Positions 24,681-36,169 of a DNA stretch of 64,000 bases are shown piece by piece. The stretch is from contig JADDOH010002283.1 in assembly GCA_016648135.1 (NCBI GenBank), positions 38,943 through 102,942 on the forward strand. Direction: 5' to 3'. Numbering within the stretch: position 1 is the stretch's first letter; each line of letters begins with the position of its first letter. The notes beneath the pieces were generated by a model, which saw only the letters and a program-made list of their open reading frames with translations, did no database searches and was not told the origin of the DNA. The translations under genes were made by a program, and so were the position numbers. Source of the stretch: Agrypnia vestita (lineage: Eukaryota > Arthropoda > Insecta > Trichoptera > Phryganeidae).

Positions 24681-25062
24681 TTAACCGGTCGGGTGCCAGA
24701 GCGCAGATCTGCGCTCCCTAGACAGGTATGCGAATTCGGTATATTTTACCTCCGTTTATGGGTTTTTAAAGCTTATTCTTTGTTGTACCTCAAGTTTTAA
24801 ATGAATGAACGAGTTCTATTTGTCAAGTAACCTCAATTGCCACACAAATCGGACAAAAAATCATTCCAAATGTCGTCATCGAACTGCGCATTAATTGTGT
24901 TGTTTATCTGTTAAAAAGTGTTATTTTCAAATAAAAAAAGGTTAAAATTAAGTATTTTTATATATATTTTTTTATATATTTAGATCGAAAGTATTGAAAT
25001 ACAGTATCTTTAGTGTTATTGCTTCCATGGTTTGCGAAATTGCGCAGCATACGACCGGTTAA
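24681..25062. mobile_element. TTAA-flanked MITE, copy 2 (piggyBac-like)
   Basis: TTAA at 24681-24684 and 25059-25062 bounds a 374-bp element. Ends: CCGGTCGGGTGCC at left; CGACCGG at right (inverse CCGGTCG). It is the reverse-oriented partner of the element at 13.5-14.1 kb, with matching interior (for example gcgcattaattgtgttgttt and gttattgcttccatgg). An 18-bp perfect palindrome, GAGCGCAGATCTGCGCTC, lies just inside the left end (24699-24716). Confidence 0.75.
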
Positions 25063-26680
25063 AACAAATAAATCAAAAAGTTTTGCAATTATTACATTAG
25101 TAAGTACCAAAGTCCTCGAATTATGCTCCAAAAATATCTTACTAAAGCTTAATTTTAAAGCCAGACGCCGAATAGCTTGGCTGTGGTGTCATCATTGCAT
25201 AGCCACAGCAACAGCTCTGCCAAGAACGTAACGAATAAGAATCTGTTTAAATAGTCACTTTTAACTGGAAGCCGACTGTTAATAATAGCACACCTTTTAA
25301 CTAAGTCCTCAACTATCTACGCAGGTAGTTTTACCGAACCTCAACCCACGCACACAGTCTTGTGGAAGTCTATTTGTAATTTTTTCATTATAATTGTTGA
25401 TTTTTCTACAAATTTGCTACCTCACAGGTTGAAATATATTAGTAAAGAAAGTTATTTCAGATAGTCCCGACGATCATACTCAATAACATATCATACATGA
25501 CTGATGGGACTCTCGCCTGCACAGCTCAGGGTGTAAAATTAAAACCAATTTTATACCAATAACTTGAAGAACACATTGTCGCAAGAACAGTCTGCATATT
25601 TAGAAGCGCCCAGGGTTTAATCCACCATACTGTGTCATTTATATCCGCCATCGGCCTATTTTCTATCTCTGCAATACTCTCATAGCGCTCACCTACTCTA
25701 TAATATTTTGTCTACGTCTTTCATCTTGCAAATCCAGATATTCCAAGTAAAGCCAGTCATTTAAAACCAAACGGCTTTTTGCATTTGCATACTGATCTGA
25801 CTATTAGAAACTGCGCGTGTCTCAGTAGCCCAATTTATTATTGGTGTTATAAACCGCACCTGACCAAATACGACTCATCAATTAAACGCGTGCCTATTTC
25901 CATATTCATTTATATCTTTAGATATTCGTAATAAAATATCTCATATTTAAAGGATTTTTTTTTTAAATTGTTGAGATAATCATGATTATCGGGTAGGTAA
26001 TCTCCTACATTCTGCTCTTGATGAGAGCAGTCGTGATCGTAGATTTCTCGTGTGTTCCAGGAGCGTGCTCTGTATCAGGGCAGCGTAGGTAACGATCGCA
26101 TATAGAACAAATTTGTCAGAACCAATAAGATGTGACCCAAAACTGGGACTAGACATATCTGTTGAAGGGAGGATGGATGGTGGTGAAAGAATATCCGCAA
26201 GTGAATAGGTACATTGGTGTTGTCCGTCGAGAAGAGAATGGTGGGTAAAACATGGATGAAAAGGCTGGCGATCCTTGGCCGGCGATGAATGATTAGACAC
26301 TCACAATTTAAAATCGTTTGTCCTTCAGTATCTAGACAATGGTTTCTGACCTGAAAGAGCTGTAACTATTAGAGTGTAGAATGGAATATGTTTTACTCAT
26401 TTGTGGCTAAGCGTGAAATTTTTGAAATACATATATTATTCTGACCATAAAATGCAATCACGTTCTGCGCTTCCTTGCGTTCAGGTGAGTGTCACAATCT
26501 AAACGCAAACACCGCAATAGCCTCATTGTTTGAAGTTCTGCACACGTAATTGTAAAAGTTCCGTTTTGTGTGACATCATTTTGCGATCGAATAAATTGAT
26601 TTGATTCGACCGATGCGACTTGGATATGGTTATGTCTAATGACGCCCGCATACGTTGTGCTTTGAGGTGAGTTAACGACA
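25063..26680. other. Spacer
   Basis: No gene recognised. The minus frame at 25986-26300 contains Ser/His-rich low-information sequence only. Confidence 0.35.
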
Positions 26681-26718
26681 GTTGCAGTTGCCTACGCTGT
26701 TATTGTTACGCGAGATTG

Positions 26719-26886
26719 TTATATCTCTTTCTGGTGTTGCTTGTTTAGGCTGGCTGCAAAAAGGTCATGTTCCTTTCGCTTTGATGCGCTTTTTTTGCTC
26801 CAGTGGGCGTCGAACCTTCCCACAACTTCTCTATAAGGAGTGGACAAATCATTCTCTTCTGGTAGCTTATTCAAAGCAATTTGAAA
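26719..26886 (-). pseudogene. Unclassified coding remnant, possibly retroelement gag
   Basis: The minus strand is open for 55 codons, ending at TAA 26719-26721. It includes TPYREVVGRFDAHWSKKSAS, then KRKEHDLFAASLNKQHQKE. The arrangement of an acidic start, an aromatic FDAHW and a following basic, glutamine-rich stretch vaguely recalls Ty3/gypsy gag proteins. The resemblance is weak and I cannot name a family. No pol frame adjoins it. Confidence 0.22.
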
Positions 26887-27822
26887 AACGCTTCAATCCA
26901 GGGTTAGTCATGTCTGCCTACAGAATTTGTCGCCATTTGCTTTTCTATCTGTGGCGCCCCTCCTTTAGTTGATCACCCTCAAAGCATGTTAGTAAAATAA
27001 CTATTCTTCCGATCCCTTGAAGATCACTAAACATAGCTTTGTTTGCAGGATCTTGGTCTACCATGTTAATTTATTTGATTGACCATATTGGAATCTAGTG
27101 CTGCCTGTTTTCTCAATCTCAAATTCTATTGAACTGTTCTTGAAAACTCTTATTCCTTTATTTTCCCTTCGTCGAACTTAAGAAAATTAAAATACAAACA
27201 AAATGATAAACGCAAAGAAGTTTTAATTAAAACGCTTGTGCTTGACATCTTGTGCTTGACAGTTTTTTTACGAACATGACCATAATAATAATGACCAGCA
27301 GGTAACACTGAGAAGTGTCGTCGAATTTACGACGTGGATGTGCAGGTAGAAAGATTAATATTGTAATAGTGTAATGTGTAAAGGTTATTTAAGTGTTTAA
27401 AAAGTTGACGCAGGTAACCTTTCCATAATGTTTAAAGTAATTTTGTGTTATATTGTTATCTTTATAAACTGCATGACGTTCTGAAAGCCACAATATTCAT
27501 TAAACTAGGGAGGCTTCGGTTTAAAATAAAATTAGGTTTGCAATACCTAATCAATAATAATCCTGAAAGAAGACCCAAACCAGACCCAAAAAAAAGATCA
27601 AAAGAGGTGGCAGGACAGTACACATATTGTAGATATGAATTCTTAAGGAGGCTTGACCCATCCCGAGATGTAAAGTCAGGGATTACGATGATTATTATCT
27701 AAGAGAACAAAAAAAGGGTACAGATTTAATTTGACAAAGCATACGAAGGAATTTTTGCAGGACTCTTCGACATTTTTAAATCTTAGGTCATATCAGACAA
27801 GAGATACCAGATCCTGCATCTC

Positions 27823-27967
27823 GAAAGTCAAGACAAAATTGTTAGCAAAATAGGTCCTAGAAGAAGAAGAAGAACATCCTGGCTGAAGAATCTGAGGCAA
27901 TAGTTCGGGAAATCCACGGTCCAAATATTTTATCATGATTGCCAACGTGGTGGCTAGCGTCAGATAA
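27823..27967 (+). pseudogene. LINE C-terminal tail, decayed
   Basis: Plus strand: KIGPRRRRRTSWLKNLRQ, a TAG stop at 27901-27903, FGKSTV, then after a frameshift MIANVVASVR and TAA (27965-27967). This is the same tail layout (basic run, SWL-N-R, then M-I-A near the stop) as the intact fragment at 1.2 kb. At least one stop and one frameshift. The AG-rich DNA upstream (27540-27820) could be the decayed body, but I cannot read it. Confidence 0.6.
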
Positions 27968-28179
27968 CTGGGCAAGCGCTGGAAGAAGAATTGGTATTTC
28001 ATATTATCCTTCCTTGACAACGCTGCAGCCCTAATCGAGCCATGCCCTCCTCAATCTTATACCCCTGTGGTACTCGGTCTCCTGCTGCCCATTTACAATT
28101 ATCCACCAACAGCAGAGCAGCTAAAAAATATATGAATGCACGAATCAATGGCAGGTTTCAGTTACGGCATTACAAGGTT

Positions 28180-28335
28180 TAATCTATACTAATATATAAA
28201 GAGGTAATGTTTGTAAGTTTGGACGTAGGAAGTAATCTCCGAAACTACTCATCCGATTTCAAAAATTCTTTCATCAATATTTAGAATGGACTTTCACGGT
28301 GGGCATAGGCTATATATAATATTATCTCGTTAAAA
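28180..28335 (+). repeat. Dispersed arthropod-type repeat, class unassigned
   Basis: Contains atctatactaatatataaag, then gaaactactcatccgatttc, then cataggctatatata. Blocks of this wording are scattered through many insect genomes. I cannot tell whether it is a Helitron end or a LINE 3' UTR. Confidence 0.45.
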
Positions 28336-28559
28336 TAAAAGGGCTTTTCGCGGTGACCCGTTTACAACTAAAGTCGACGAAAAAATGGTCGAGCGATGCG
28401 TTTATTACGAACGCTGCCTTAACGGTAAGAGATATTTAAATACTTTCTTCAGAGAAGTTCTATAAAAAAAGTCAGTGATTACATATATCTGTATGTTAAG
28501 TAATACACATGGTTTGGCGCGTATACACGCTCATTTAAAGAGTTAACATCCTTCTTCAC

Positions 28560-28860
28560 ATTGTCTACCAAGCAGATAGATTGCTCGTTGATAGTCCATG
28601 CTGGTTCGCAGCCATCAGCCATCGCCTCGGGAGGCACGCTCTCCGCTGGCTGTCACCGGCTACGCGGTGGACAAACAGACTCGCGTCGTCTTATTCAGTC
28701 CTCGCTAATAATTGTCAGATTTCCTTTCTCGGGCATTAGGCCGTGGGATGGCATCCCACATTACTCTTGCGCGGCGTGTCTCGCGCCGATATGGGCACGC
28801 CGGGTTTTGGGAACGGCCGATAAACAATAAATACGTGTGGCCCCTTCGCTCGCTAAATGT
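28560..28860. promoter_or_regulatory. GC-rich island, candidate regulatory element
   Basis: About 270 bp of CpG-rich DNA (cggctacgcggtgg, cgcggcgtgtctcgcgccga) starting and ending abruptly. The open frame across it has no motif. Confidence 0.25.
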
Positions 28861-29580
28861 GTCAAACCCACGCTAATTATAAATTTTATTATATAAAAAA
28901 ATATACACATTTTGTTGTCCACTCGCGGCGGAGACTATTAGGGAAAGTGGACGTCAACACACGACTTCGTAAATGGACGCCTGACCATATCGCGGCGGTT
29001 CAGGATTGCGGCTCGCGACAATTAACAAGCGTGTTATTGCAACGAGATTGCATTAATTAATTGGAATACAAGATGTGTTTATGGGAATAAAATTACCGCC
29101 GGCGTACATTAAGTTGCCTACTGTGCAAACAGACGTTTCGTGCACTGCTCCGTCAGCGACGCTCCGACACCGCAACCGTATCGAAATGTTTATCTTAAAC
29201 CTGATATTTTGAGGTCGGCCCGACGAACAATGGTAATTTTATATGTTGTTAGGAACATTTTGTTATTTTAACCTATTAGTGAATAGTGTGACAGACTTGG
29301 CTCGGAGCTGTGCCTGTGTTATGGAAATGAGTCGATCATTTTTGAAGTGAAACTTCTCTGGGTATGGTCAGGGAATTCGTAACTTTTCCAGCACGGAAAT
29401 AGCATACTGCAATATTTGCTCGTGTACGGTAATTTGGCTGCGTCACTCATCGCATTATCTGGGGCAACATATAGCACGCCAGGATAAGAATCAGAAGATT
29501 TAGCTGAATATTTCACTGTATTAGATAATTTTTTATTTATGATCTATCGTGATACACACAATGGAGATAGAAAACGCTAA
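28861..29580. other. Spacer
   Basis: Nothing recognised; GC content falls gradually from the island on the left. Confidence 0.35.
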
Positions 29581-29584
29581 TTAA

Positions 29585-29872
29585 ATAATAATTGAGATAA
29601 AAAAAAAATTGCAAAATTTTTGCCGTTTCATTTGACTTGTAATTTAGCGAATGAATTTTTAATATTCTATGTAAGTTACTTTCCTGATAGTCCAACGTTT
29701 TACAGAAGATAAGTGAGATATATAAAAAAATTCAAACTTTAAAATCGCATATCTCCATATCTATTGATATTAAGACAAACTTGCTCGAACATTTTCGACT
29801 CATAATAATTTAGGCAGGAAAAGTACCTGTAAAGAATTGTGGACTAGCTCTGTTACACCCTGTCTAGATTGT
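29585..29872. repeat. MITE family A
   Basis: gaatgaatttttaatattct, ccaacgttttacagaagata and gctcgaacattttcgactca, then acctgtaaag and tacaccctgtc, in the family order. Decayed. Confidence 0.55.
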
Positions 29873-30192
29873 ACGTGGAGAGCATTAATGAACTTGTTGA
29901 AAGAAAATGTGTACGTATCAGTAATATTATTCAGAGTTCTTTAGTGAATTTCTTTAAATGCTTGAGATTTTACATATATAGCATGAAAATTTTGTATTCA
30001 AATAACGTGTATTAACTAGGGATACATCGATACGCACTTTTGCCGATACAATACCGATAATTATAAAAAACCAACGATACCGATACCGATGCGGACAGTG
30101 AAGATTTCAGAAAGTGTAAAAAGTTTTGGGTTTAGATTAGAAACATGTTTACTTTATAATGAAATTTTAAAAATTGTTATTTTTTTTATATT

Positions 30193-30312
30193 TATTAGAG
30201 ACACTAACAGGATAACGGGTACATGATACTCTAATAATAAGACATTATAAATTAAGACTATTCCCATTATCCAATTACAAGTGTTCTCGGCACGCTTTAG
30301 TACATGTTTACA
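30193..30312. repeat. Dispersed repeat shared with 4.34-4.47 kb
   Basis: Same-orientation copy of the block at 4.34-4.47 kb, starting attagagacactaacaggat. Confidence 0.6.
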
Positions 30313-30354
30313 TAGTTACATTTAACAGAACAACGGTCACATTGTAATATGAGT

Positions 30355-30480
30355 AGCTTATTGGTGTAGGTACTGATCATGACGCTCGCCTAGTGATCAC
30401 GTGGTCGGTAGTTTGAGCCCCATTCCAGGACTCAATTTAGCGATTTAGTCCTTTTTGTTCATTGTGCCATCACATCAAAA
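30355..30480 (+). repeat. tRNA-derived SINE, copy 1
   Basis: The head contains an A-box-like ttggtgtaggtactgatcat (30361-30380) and a B-box-like gtttgagcccc (30411-30421), the internal RNA polymerase III promoter inherited from a tRNA. It is followed by ccaggactca and tagtcctttt as in the other copies at 42.8, 50.4 and 57.3 kb, which lie on the minus strand. Confidence 0.7.
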
Positions 30481-30689
30481 TGTATCGTCAAATTAATATC
30501 GCCGATTCCGATATATCGGAAGACCCACGATATCGCCGATATATCGTTTTCGGATGCATCCCCAGTATTAACCACCAAGCTTGTTTCGTCGTGTGCAGTG
30601 AACACAAAAGCGACAAGGGAGCGTCATAAATACCCGTCGGGTACAATCCGCGATTAACTTTTGTCCCATGGAAGCGTTTCCCATGGCGC

Positions 30690-31015
30690 AATTATTAGAA
30701 CAAAGCAAAGAGACCGTTTGGAGACAGATTTATCTCGGAGAGCTATCTGGCTGACCCAGATGCGGCCGCGGAGAGCCGGCTCCCATAATGACCCATTGTT
30801 CACCTTCCCCGCAAACGGCTGCTCCAATCAAAGGTACGGTTCACGCGCAATTAGTTCCCGCGTCGCGAGGCGGCGGCCCGTCCTCCGGGCCGGGCTCGGA
30901 TGGCACATCGGCGTTTAGGCAATTGCGTCACGCTGTCGTGTCCCACCGCCGGCCCGCATTGTTTGGGAATAAGTCAAACGCGCCGATTTGTCACGGTCGA
31001 CGGTGGCGCATGGAA
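30690..31015. promoter_or_regulatory. GC-rich island, candidate regulatory element
   Basis: High-CpG block (gcgtcgcgaggcggcggccc) led by caattattagaacaaagcaa, a good Sox-type AACAAAG next to an AATTATT homeodomain-type site, then a TTATCT GATA-type site. No coding motif. A candidate enhancer or conserved element; function is inference. Confidence 0.35.
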
Positions 31016-31970
31016 ACATTCGTACTCGTAAAAATGTGTAAATTAGATTTCATTTTCTGGTCCGTTGTTTCGTGTCGCGGAAAATGTACTTTTGTCACAG
31101 ATGTTAAAAAGCTTTGTGCGCTGTTATTTATCCGCTTATAATGCGGTGCATTAATTACACCGTTTCAGAATCCACCTCCAAGGGTATTTTCTGATGCGAA
31201 AATCTAGACATTAGAAGTAGGAGCCAGTGACCGCCAGACTTACGTTATAGTATAAAACCTGAAATATTTTCTGTAGATGTACACTATAATTGGTAAGGTG
31301 GTTTGGATATTGTGACATTTGAGTTCGGGGTATTTTGGCAGATAGCAGGTACAAAAAAATGTTTTAGTAAAACGTTAAAATATAAAGTACCAGGTAATAA
31401 TAATAATAGTGGCCCGAACAAAATATATAAAATCAAGATTTGTTACTATATGATTATTTATAGAGCTTCAATGCGTGTGGCGGAAAAAATGACCCGCGAA
31501 AACCGTCTAGCAATGGTTAATATGAGTGTATATTTGAACACCGTTTACCGTTAAACACATAAAATTTAACCCTCCTTGTCCGTTTATTTGTTGTGGTGGA
31601 ATCTTGTAATTGATTTTTCACCAACTTCCCGACTAGCTAGAGCTCTGAAACTTTCAACATTTCCGTATATGACGGTGGATGACAATGCATTATTAAATCA
31701 TTTTCGACGTGATTTGGTAATTGTTTGAATCAAAATTAATAATTTTCCTACTAAATGCCTACTCAGTTTCGAGATTTATCAACATTAGCATGAAAAAGTG
31801 TTCCGATTTCAAATTTAATAATTTTAGTCGGCAGGTTCAACTTCGACATTAGGGCGTTGGAACAAAATGGCTTAATGAATTATTGTATTTTTTATTAAAA
31901 GAAAATTAAGATAATTTTTTTAAAACTTAATAACAACGTGTTTAATATTTAGATAATACTATATAGTATG
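31016..31970. other. AT-rich spacer
   Basis: No gene or repeat recognised. Confidence 0.4.
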
Positions 31971-31972
31971 TA

Positions 31973-32000
31973 TTTTTAACATCCATATGGATGTTAAAAA
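31973..32000. repeat. Perfect 28-bp palindrome
   Basis: ttttttaacat-type arm TTTTTAACATCCAT followed at once by its exact inverse. No loop. Confidence 0.85.
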
Positions 32001-33110
32001 TCGATTACGACTGTATGCAAAAAAAGCGTACAAAAGCATGTCTTCAAATTATTTTATTTACTTGTTTAGTCGTATTTCAGGAAATTTATTTCTTGTCACG
32101 TTTACCTGTTTTTCTTCTTCTATTTCTTGGCATTTCTAACCATTTTGAATGCCTTTTGAATATTCTATGACTAAGTTTTAGATGTAGGAGATGTATTATA
32201 GCCATTATTCTAGTATGTCAGCCGACCAATATTTCCCGGAATTGTTCGCGCGTTTCGACATGTCGACAAACTACGGAGATTATCATGCACAATGTCTGCA
32301 GGAATTTGGCAAGTACCTAATTCTAATAAACCAGTCGGTAATTTCCACGAAAATCTGCTCTTTGTCCTCGACTTGATTGTTTTAACATGAGCGCGAGTGA
32401 AAAGATTGCAAATATTTTCATACAGGCGCCGGCTCCAGAGCTGTTCAGTATCAATGTCTTCTCGCCCACGCTGTATCAACCGGCTGTATCAACCTATATA
32501 GATCACTGGTAAAAGAAAACCGCTTTTACGGGGCACTTCACCAAAAACGGCGTCATTCGGTATGCGTTTAACTCAAATGCCTCGTCTCTTTTAACTTGTT
32601 TACTAATTTACGCACGGTCTATTTACCGCCGCTACCTTCGCCAAACTTTAGGTTGTTGTAAAACAGAATAATAATATTTTAATCCATGCAAAATACATAT
32701 AAGGGTTGGGATAAATAAGAAATGCAATAATGGAAATAAGAAATAAATAAATGGAAAATGTGTGACCAATTAAATTGGACTATATTAACCATTTATTTCT
32801 CCTTATGTTTAAACCTTATATATTTTTCCTTCTTTTATAGTGATAAATAATATATTTCCTCATATTCTCGGGATAAAAATTGTTATATCTGGTAAGCAAA
32901 AAATAGACGGAACGTAGGTATTTTTATGTACGCGTAAAGTTTCTATGAAAAATGTCAAATCATCTATAAAATGTCAATATTTTTATAATAATAGCGAAAA
33001 TATTTAATTTATTTAATATTTGGACATTTTAGATGAAGAAATTGGTAGATGTGTGTGAAACAAAATAATTTCTACCAATTTTTAATATTAGTATTTATTT
33101 TATATAATAT
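32001..33110. other. Spacer with a possible family B remnant
   Basis: gacggaacgtaggta near 32905 and gtcaatatttttataataat agcg near 32970 vaguely resemble family B arms. No gene seen. Confidence 0.3.
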
Positions 33111-33222
33111 TCATCACGACAAAATTGACGATATGTCCAATGTTATGTAATAGCGGTCAAAATTTGATTGTGTTATGATAGCGCAAACCAATTAGAATAG
33201 ACCCGTCAGCATACTGAAAAAT
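33111..33222. repeat. Dispersed repeat shared with 7.31-7.43 kb
   Basis: aatgttatgtaatagcggtc and gcaaaccaattagaatagac match the 7.3-kb copy. Confidence 0.55.
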
Positions 33223-33414
33223 AAACTAACTAAATAACACCTTCAACCACCACAAAGCCTTCTGTTATTTCAGTATAAACGCTCGCATATTTTTTACCCT
33301 ACTTCACTACTTTGATTTTAGTTATTATTATTATTTTTTTATAATAAAAGTAACATCAGTGATGGTAAAGTTGACCATTGAATGAAAAATTCATTTTATT
33401 TACCTATTGTAAAC

Positions 33415-33570
33415 GCGTGTGCAATGATGACGGATCCGTTTTTCCACCAAGTGCCCCGCCGCTGGCGCCCGGCCCGCGTGGCCCGGGTCTAGGAAGTGGC
33501 TGCGAAGTGAGTCAGTCCACCCACGGCGAGTGTTTTTTGTTGAAAATTTCGGCCTCCGACATTATTACAC
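33415..33570. promoter_or_regulatory. Short GC-rich island with splice-like ends
   Basis: gtttttccaccaag (acceptor-like, ending about 33450) is followed by a GC-rich stretch and then ctgcgaa before gtgagt (donor-like, at about 33506). The enclosed 56 bp are open in the frame CPAAGARPAWPGSRKWLR. No family match, so I do not call an exon. Confidence 0.2.
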
Positions 33571-34030
33571 GCTTCCGGTTTTTTATATTCGACGTCACCT
33601 GTTCTGTCTCTTCAGACCCGACGGGAAATTAGCTGCTCACCTTTGAGTAATCCGATATTGAAAAATGGGTCCTTCACTAATTGTTGTTAAAAGATAAACG
33701 AGGCGACACTTTCGAAATTGAGTTTTTTTTATTATTTAAAAGTACTTTCTTTTACTATGACCAGAAACACGTTTTTAATAGACTAATCTTTTTCACACGT
33801 TTCCTTCTAATGTTTCCGTGTATTTTTAATTTACTTTGCGTTTTATCTATAGCACTAAATTGTTACAGATAAACCAACTTCCATGACACCTAAATTCTAT
33901 GGCTCGAGGATTACGCCTTGAAATTAAAAAAAAATCGTTTGTTTACTTTATCTCATAGTAGCTTGAAATTCTAAGAATATATTCATAATATCCGAATACG
34001 TTTGTTTACGTTTTAGAGCTTTTTGATTGA
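33571..34030. other. AT-rich spacer
   Basis: Nothing recognised. Confidence 0.4.
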
Positions 34031-34035
34031 TTGAA

Positions 34036-34150
34036 TTCATTAATTTCAAGCCTGTCAAACTTAAAACGTCAAAATTGGCGGCATAACAATGTTAATGTCA
34101 AGATACAGGAATAGCAATACTGCTGTTTTCGTAATACGGCCGAATATTTT
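34036..34150. repeat. Dispersed repeat, family D
   Basis: caagcctgtcaaacttaaaa, aattggcggcataac and aatagcaatactgctg recur at 51.95-52.17 kb (as an inverted pair) and in part at 41.76-41.88 kb. Confidence 0.6.
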
Positions 34151-34883
34151 GGATCTTGTGACGACCACACTTCAGAAGCACGTAGTAATACTGAAATTAT
34201 TTTAGATATTTTATTTAATGATTTTTGAATAATTAAATTCAATGGTATATTTTGATATTCTTACATAAATATGCGAGGGAAATTTGAAATAGGTATGTAC
34301 TTAAATTTATTTATCGATGGAATTATGTTCTTAAGGAATTTACCTATTTGCGGAATATGTTGGCAAGGCCGATGCGAAATTTATTCGGTTTGCCATTTTT
34401 TTAAACTTATTTTAAATTCTTGTATCATTATAAGCATTACTAGCGCAATAATTTTTTATGAAATAAGTTTTTGAATAAAAATTTATTATAAATATTATTT
34501 TAGTGGAAGTGGGTTGGGGTTAATTTGATTATATTATGATGATGAAGAACGGATGAATTAAATTAATGTTTTTATCAACACTTATAGTGTAATTTACATA
34601 ATATCTGCCTAGAAACACACCTTATGACGAATGTATTCACATTGATATTTTCGACTGTCAGGTGTTATCGTCACTATGCACCTATGTATGTAGGAATCAA
34701 AAACGAGATTTGAGAGTTAGTATAAGTGTGTAAGTGCCCACCTCCACCAGAAGGCAATTACAGAGGTACTTCGAACATATTTATATCGCGAGGAGGTGAA
34801 GATAGTCTAGAGATATTGGAGGTTCTCTGCAATGTTGAAAACAAGAGAGGCGATTCCATAAAAAATATGAAATAATATATATC
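34151..34883. other. AT-rich spacer
   Basis: No gene recognised up to the Penelope-like element. Confidence 0.4.
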
Positions 34884-35014
34884 CAAGTTTGTGTTTACTG
34901 GGGTATTATGCCGTGTTGTTACGACCTTTCGGGCCGACGTTTCGGATCCCATTGCAGGGTCCATCATCAGGGCTGATGTGTTGTCTTGAATGTTGGTGTT
35001 GTGGTTAAGTATCG
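34884..35014 (-). repeat. PLE terminal repeat, left arm
   Basis: Exact inverted copy of 36039-36169. On the minus strand it contains CTGATGA, stem GGACCC/GGGATCC and GAAAC. Confidence 0.9.
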
Positions 35015-35035
35015 GCCTGCAATACCGTGCCGAAG

Positions 35036-36036
35036 TCATGATGTGTTTGTATTGTGTTGTATGTATGATTCATCTGTTGTCTGATCACTATCTCTGCGGA
35101 GTCTGCGACGAGAATGACTTTGAAGCGCCGGATACCAAGATGTTTTTAATTTGAGACCATCATCTTTATTAATGTTTATCGGATGCTTGTAGATTTCTAG
35201 TGCTTCCTTGATAAGAACTCGTCATGGTTGACTCTTAGGCTTTCAAGGATTTTCGGTTCGAATGCAAAATGATGGCCGGTATCCAGAAAATGCTCAGCCA
35301 GTGCTGATTTTTCTGGATGACCGAGTTTGCATGCCCGTTTGTGCTCGTTGACCCTTTTGGAAATGGTACGCGCCGTTTGCCCCACGTATACTTTATCGCA
35401 GTCTTGACAATCGAGTCTATACACACCGTCCGTTTCTAAGCGATCTCGATCCTTTGCTGATCTCAACATATCTTTAATTTTGAAGTTGGCACCAAAAACT
35501 GTCTTAATGTCTCTTTTCTTGAGAGCTCTGGCAATTCTGTCTGTAACGCTTTGGACAAAAGGCAGAAAGGCGATGCCTTTGCACTCAGGTTCTGTATGTT
35601 TTTCAGGGCGAACAGACCTCGTACTTATGACGCGTTGTATCTGTCGCTTCTGGTAACCATTGCCTTCCAGTGCGTCGCTGAGTGTTATCATTTCCTCCTG
35701 TAGATATTCATCTTGGCATATCCTTTTGGCCCTCGTGGCCAAAGTGTTGATGAGACCTCTTTTTTGAGCAGGATGATGGTGGGAGTTCGCATGTAGATAA
35801 CGGTTGGTATGTGTAGGCTTCCTATAAACTCTGTGTCCGAAACTCCCATCGGCTTTCTTTTTTATTTCCACATCAAGAAAAGGCAGCACGTTGTCTTTCT
35901 CTATCTCCATGGTGAACTTCAGGTTCTTGTGTAGTGAATTAAGGTGTCCCAAAAAATCACCTAATTTGTCTTCACCATGCGGCCAGATTGCAAACACGTC
36001 ATCGACGTATCTCCACCAGACCTTCGGAGTAAAGGA
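35036..36036 (-). pseudogene. PLE polyprotein: reverse transcriptase (3' half) and GIY-YIG endonuclease
   Basis: Copies element RNA into the genome (reverse transcriptase) and nicks the target (GIY-YIG nuclease). The frame opens at the truncation point near 36036 with KVWWRYVDDVFAIW; YVDD is the catalytic box. The PFLDVEI motif and a thumb-like region follow (KPTHTNRYLHANSHHHP, with KRGLINTLATRAKRIC behind it). The C-terminal third is the GIY-YIG domain: DGVYRL, DKVYVGQT, then RTISKRVNEHKR and ALAEHF. Near 35217 one base is missing. The downstream frame (EALEIYKHP, INKDDGLKL, SWYPAL) then continues to TGA at 35036-35038, which is the expected end of such proteins. An ATG at 36061-36063 lies in the terminal repeat and is probably not a real start. 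Lesions: 5' truncation and one frameshift only. Confidence 0.9.
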
Positions 36037-36038
36037 TG

Positions 36039-36169
36039 CGATACTTAACCACAACACCAACATTCAAGACAACACATCAGCCCTGATGATGGACCCTGCA
36101 ATGGGATCCGAAACGTCGGCCCGAAAGGTCGTAACAACACGGCATAATACCCCAGTAAACACAAACTTG
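36039..36169 (+). repeat. PLE terminal repeat, right arm
   Basis: Plus strand: CTGATGA (36083-36089), spare T, GGACCC (36091-36096), loop TGCAAT, GGGATCC (36103-36109), GAAAC (36110-36114). Confidence 0.9.

Larger units (their letters stand above)
34884..36169 (-). mobile_element. Penelope-like retroelement (PLE), 5'-truncated, with identical inverted termini
   Basis: A reverse-transcriptase-plus-GIY-YIG gene on the minus strand is enclosed by 131-bp inverted repeats (34884-35014 and 36039-36169) with no difference between them by eye. Penelope-like elements are known to insert with terminal pseudo-LTR copies in direct or inverted order and with 5' truncation, which is the arrangement here: the reading frame enters in the middle of the reverse transcriptase right at the inner edge of the right arm. 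Identity of the arms implies a young insertion. Each arm holds one hammerhead-like core. Confidence 0.9.

Noticed and set aside
36061..36063. ATG as start of the Penelope-like protein
   Set aside because: It lies in the inverted terminal repeat, beyond the truncation point of the coding region.
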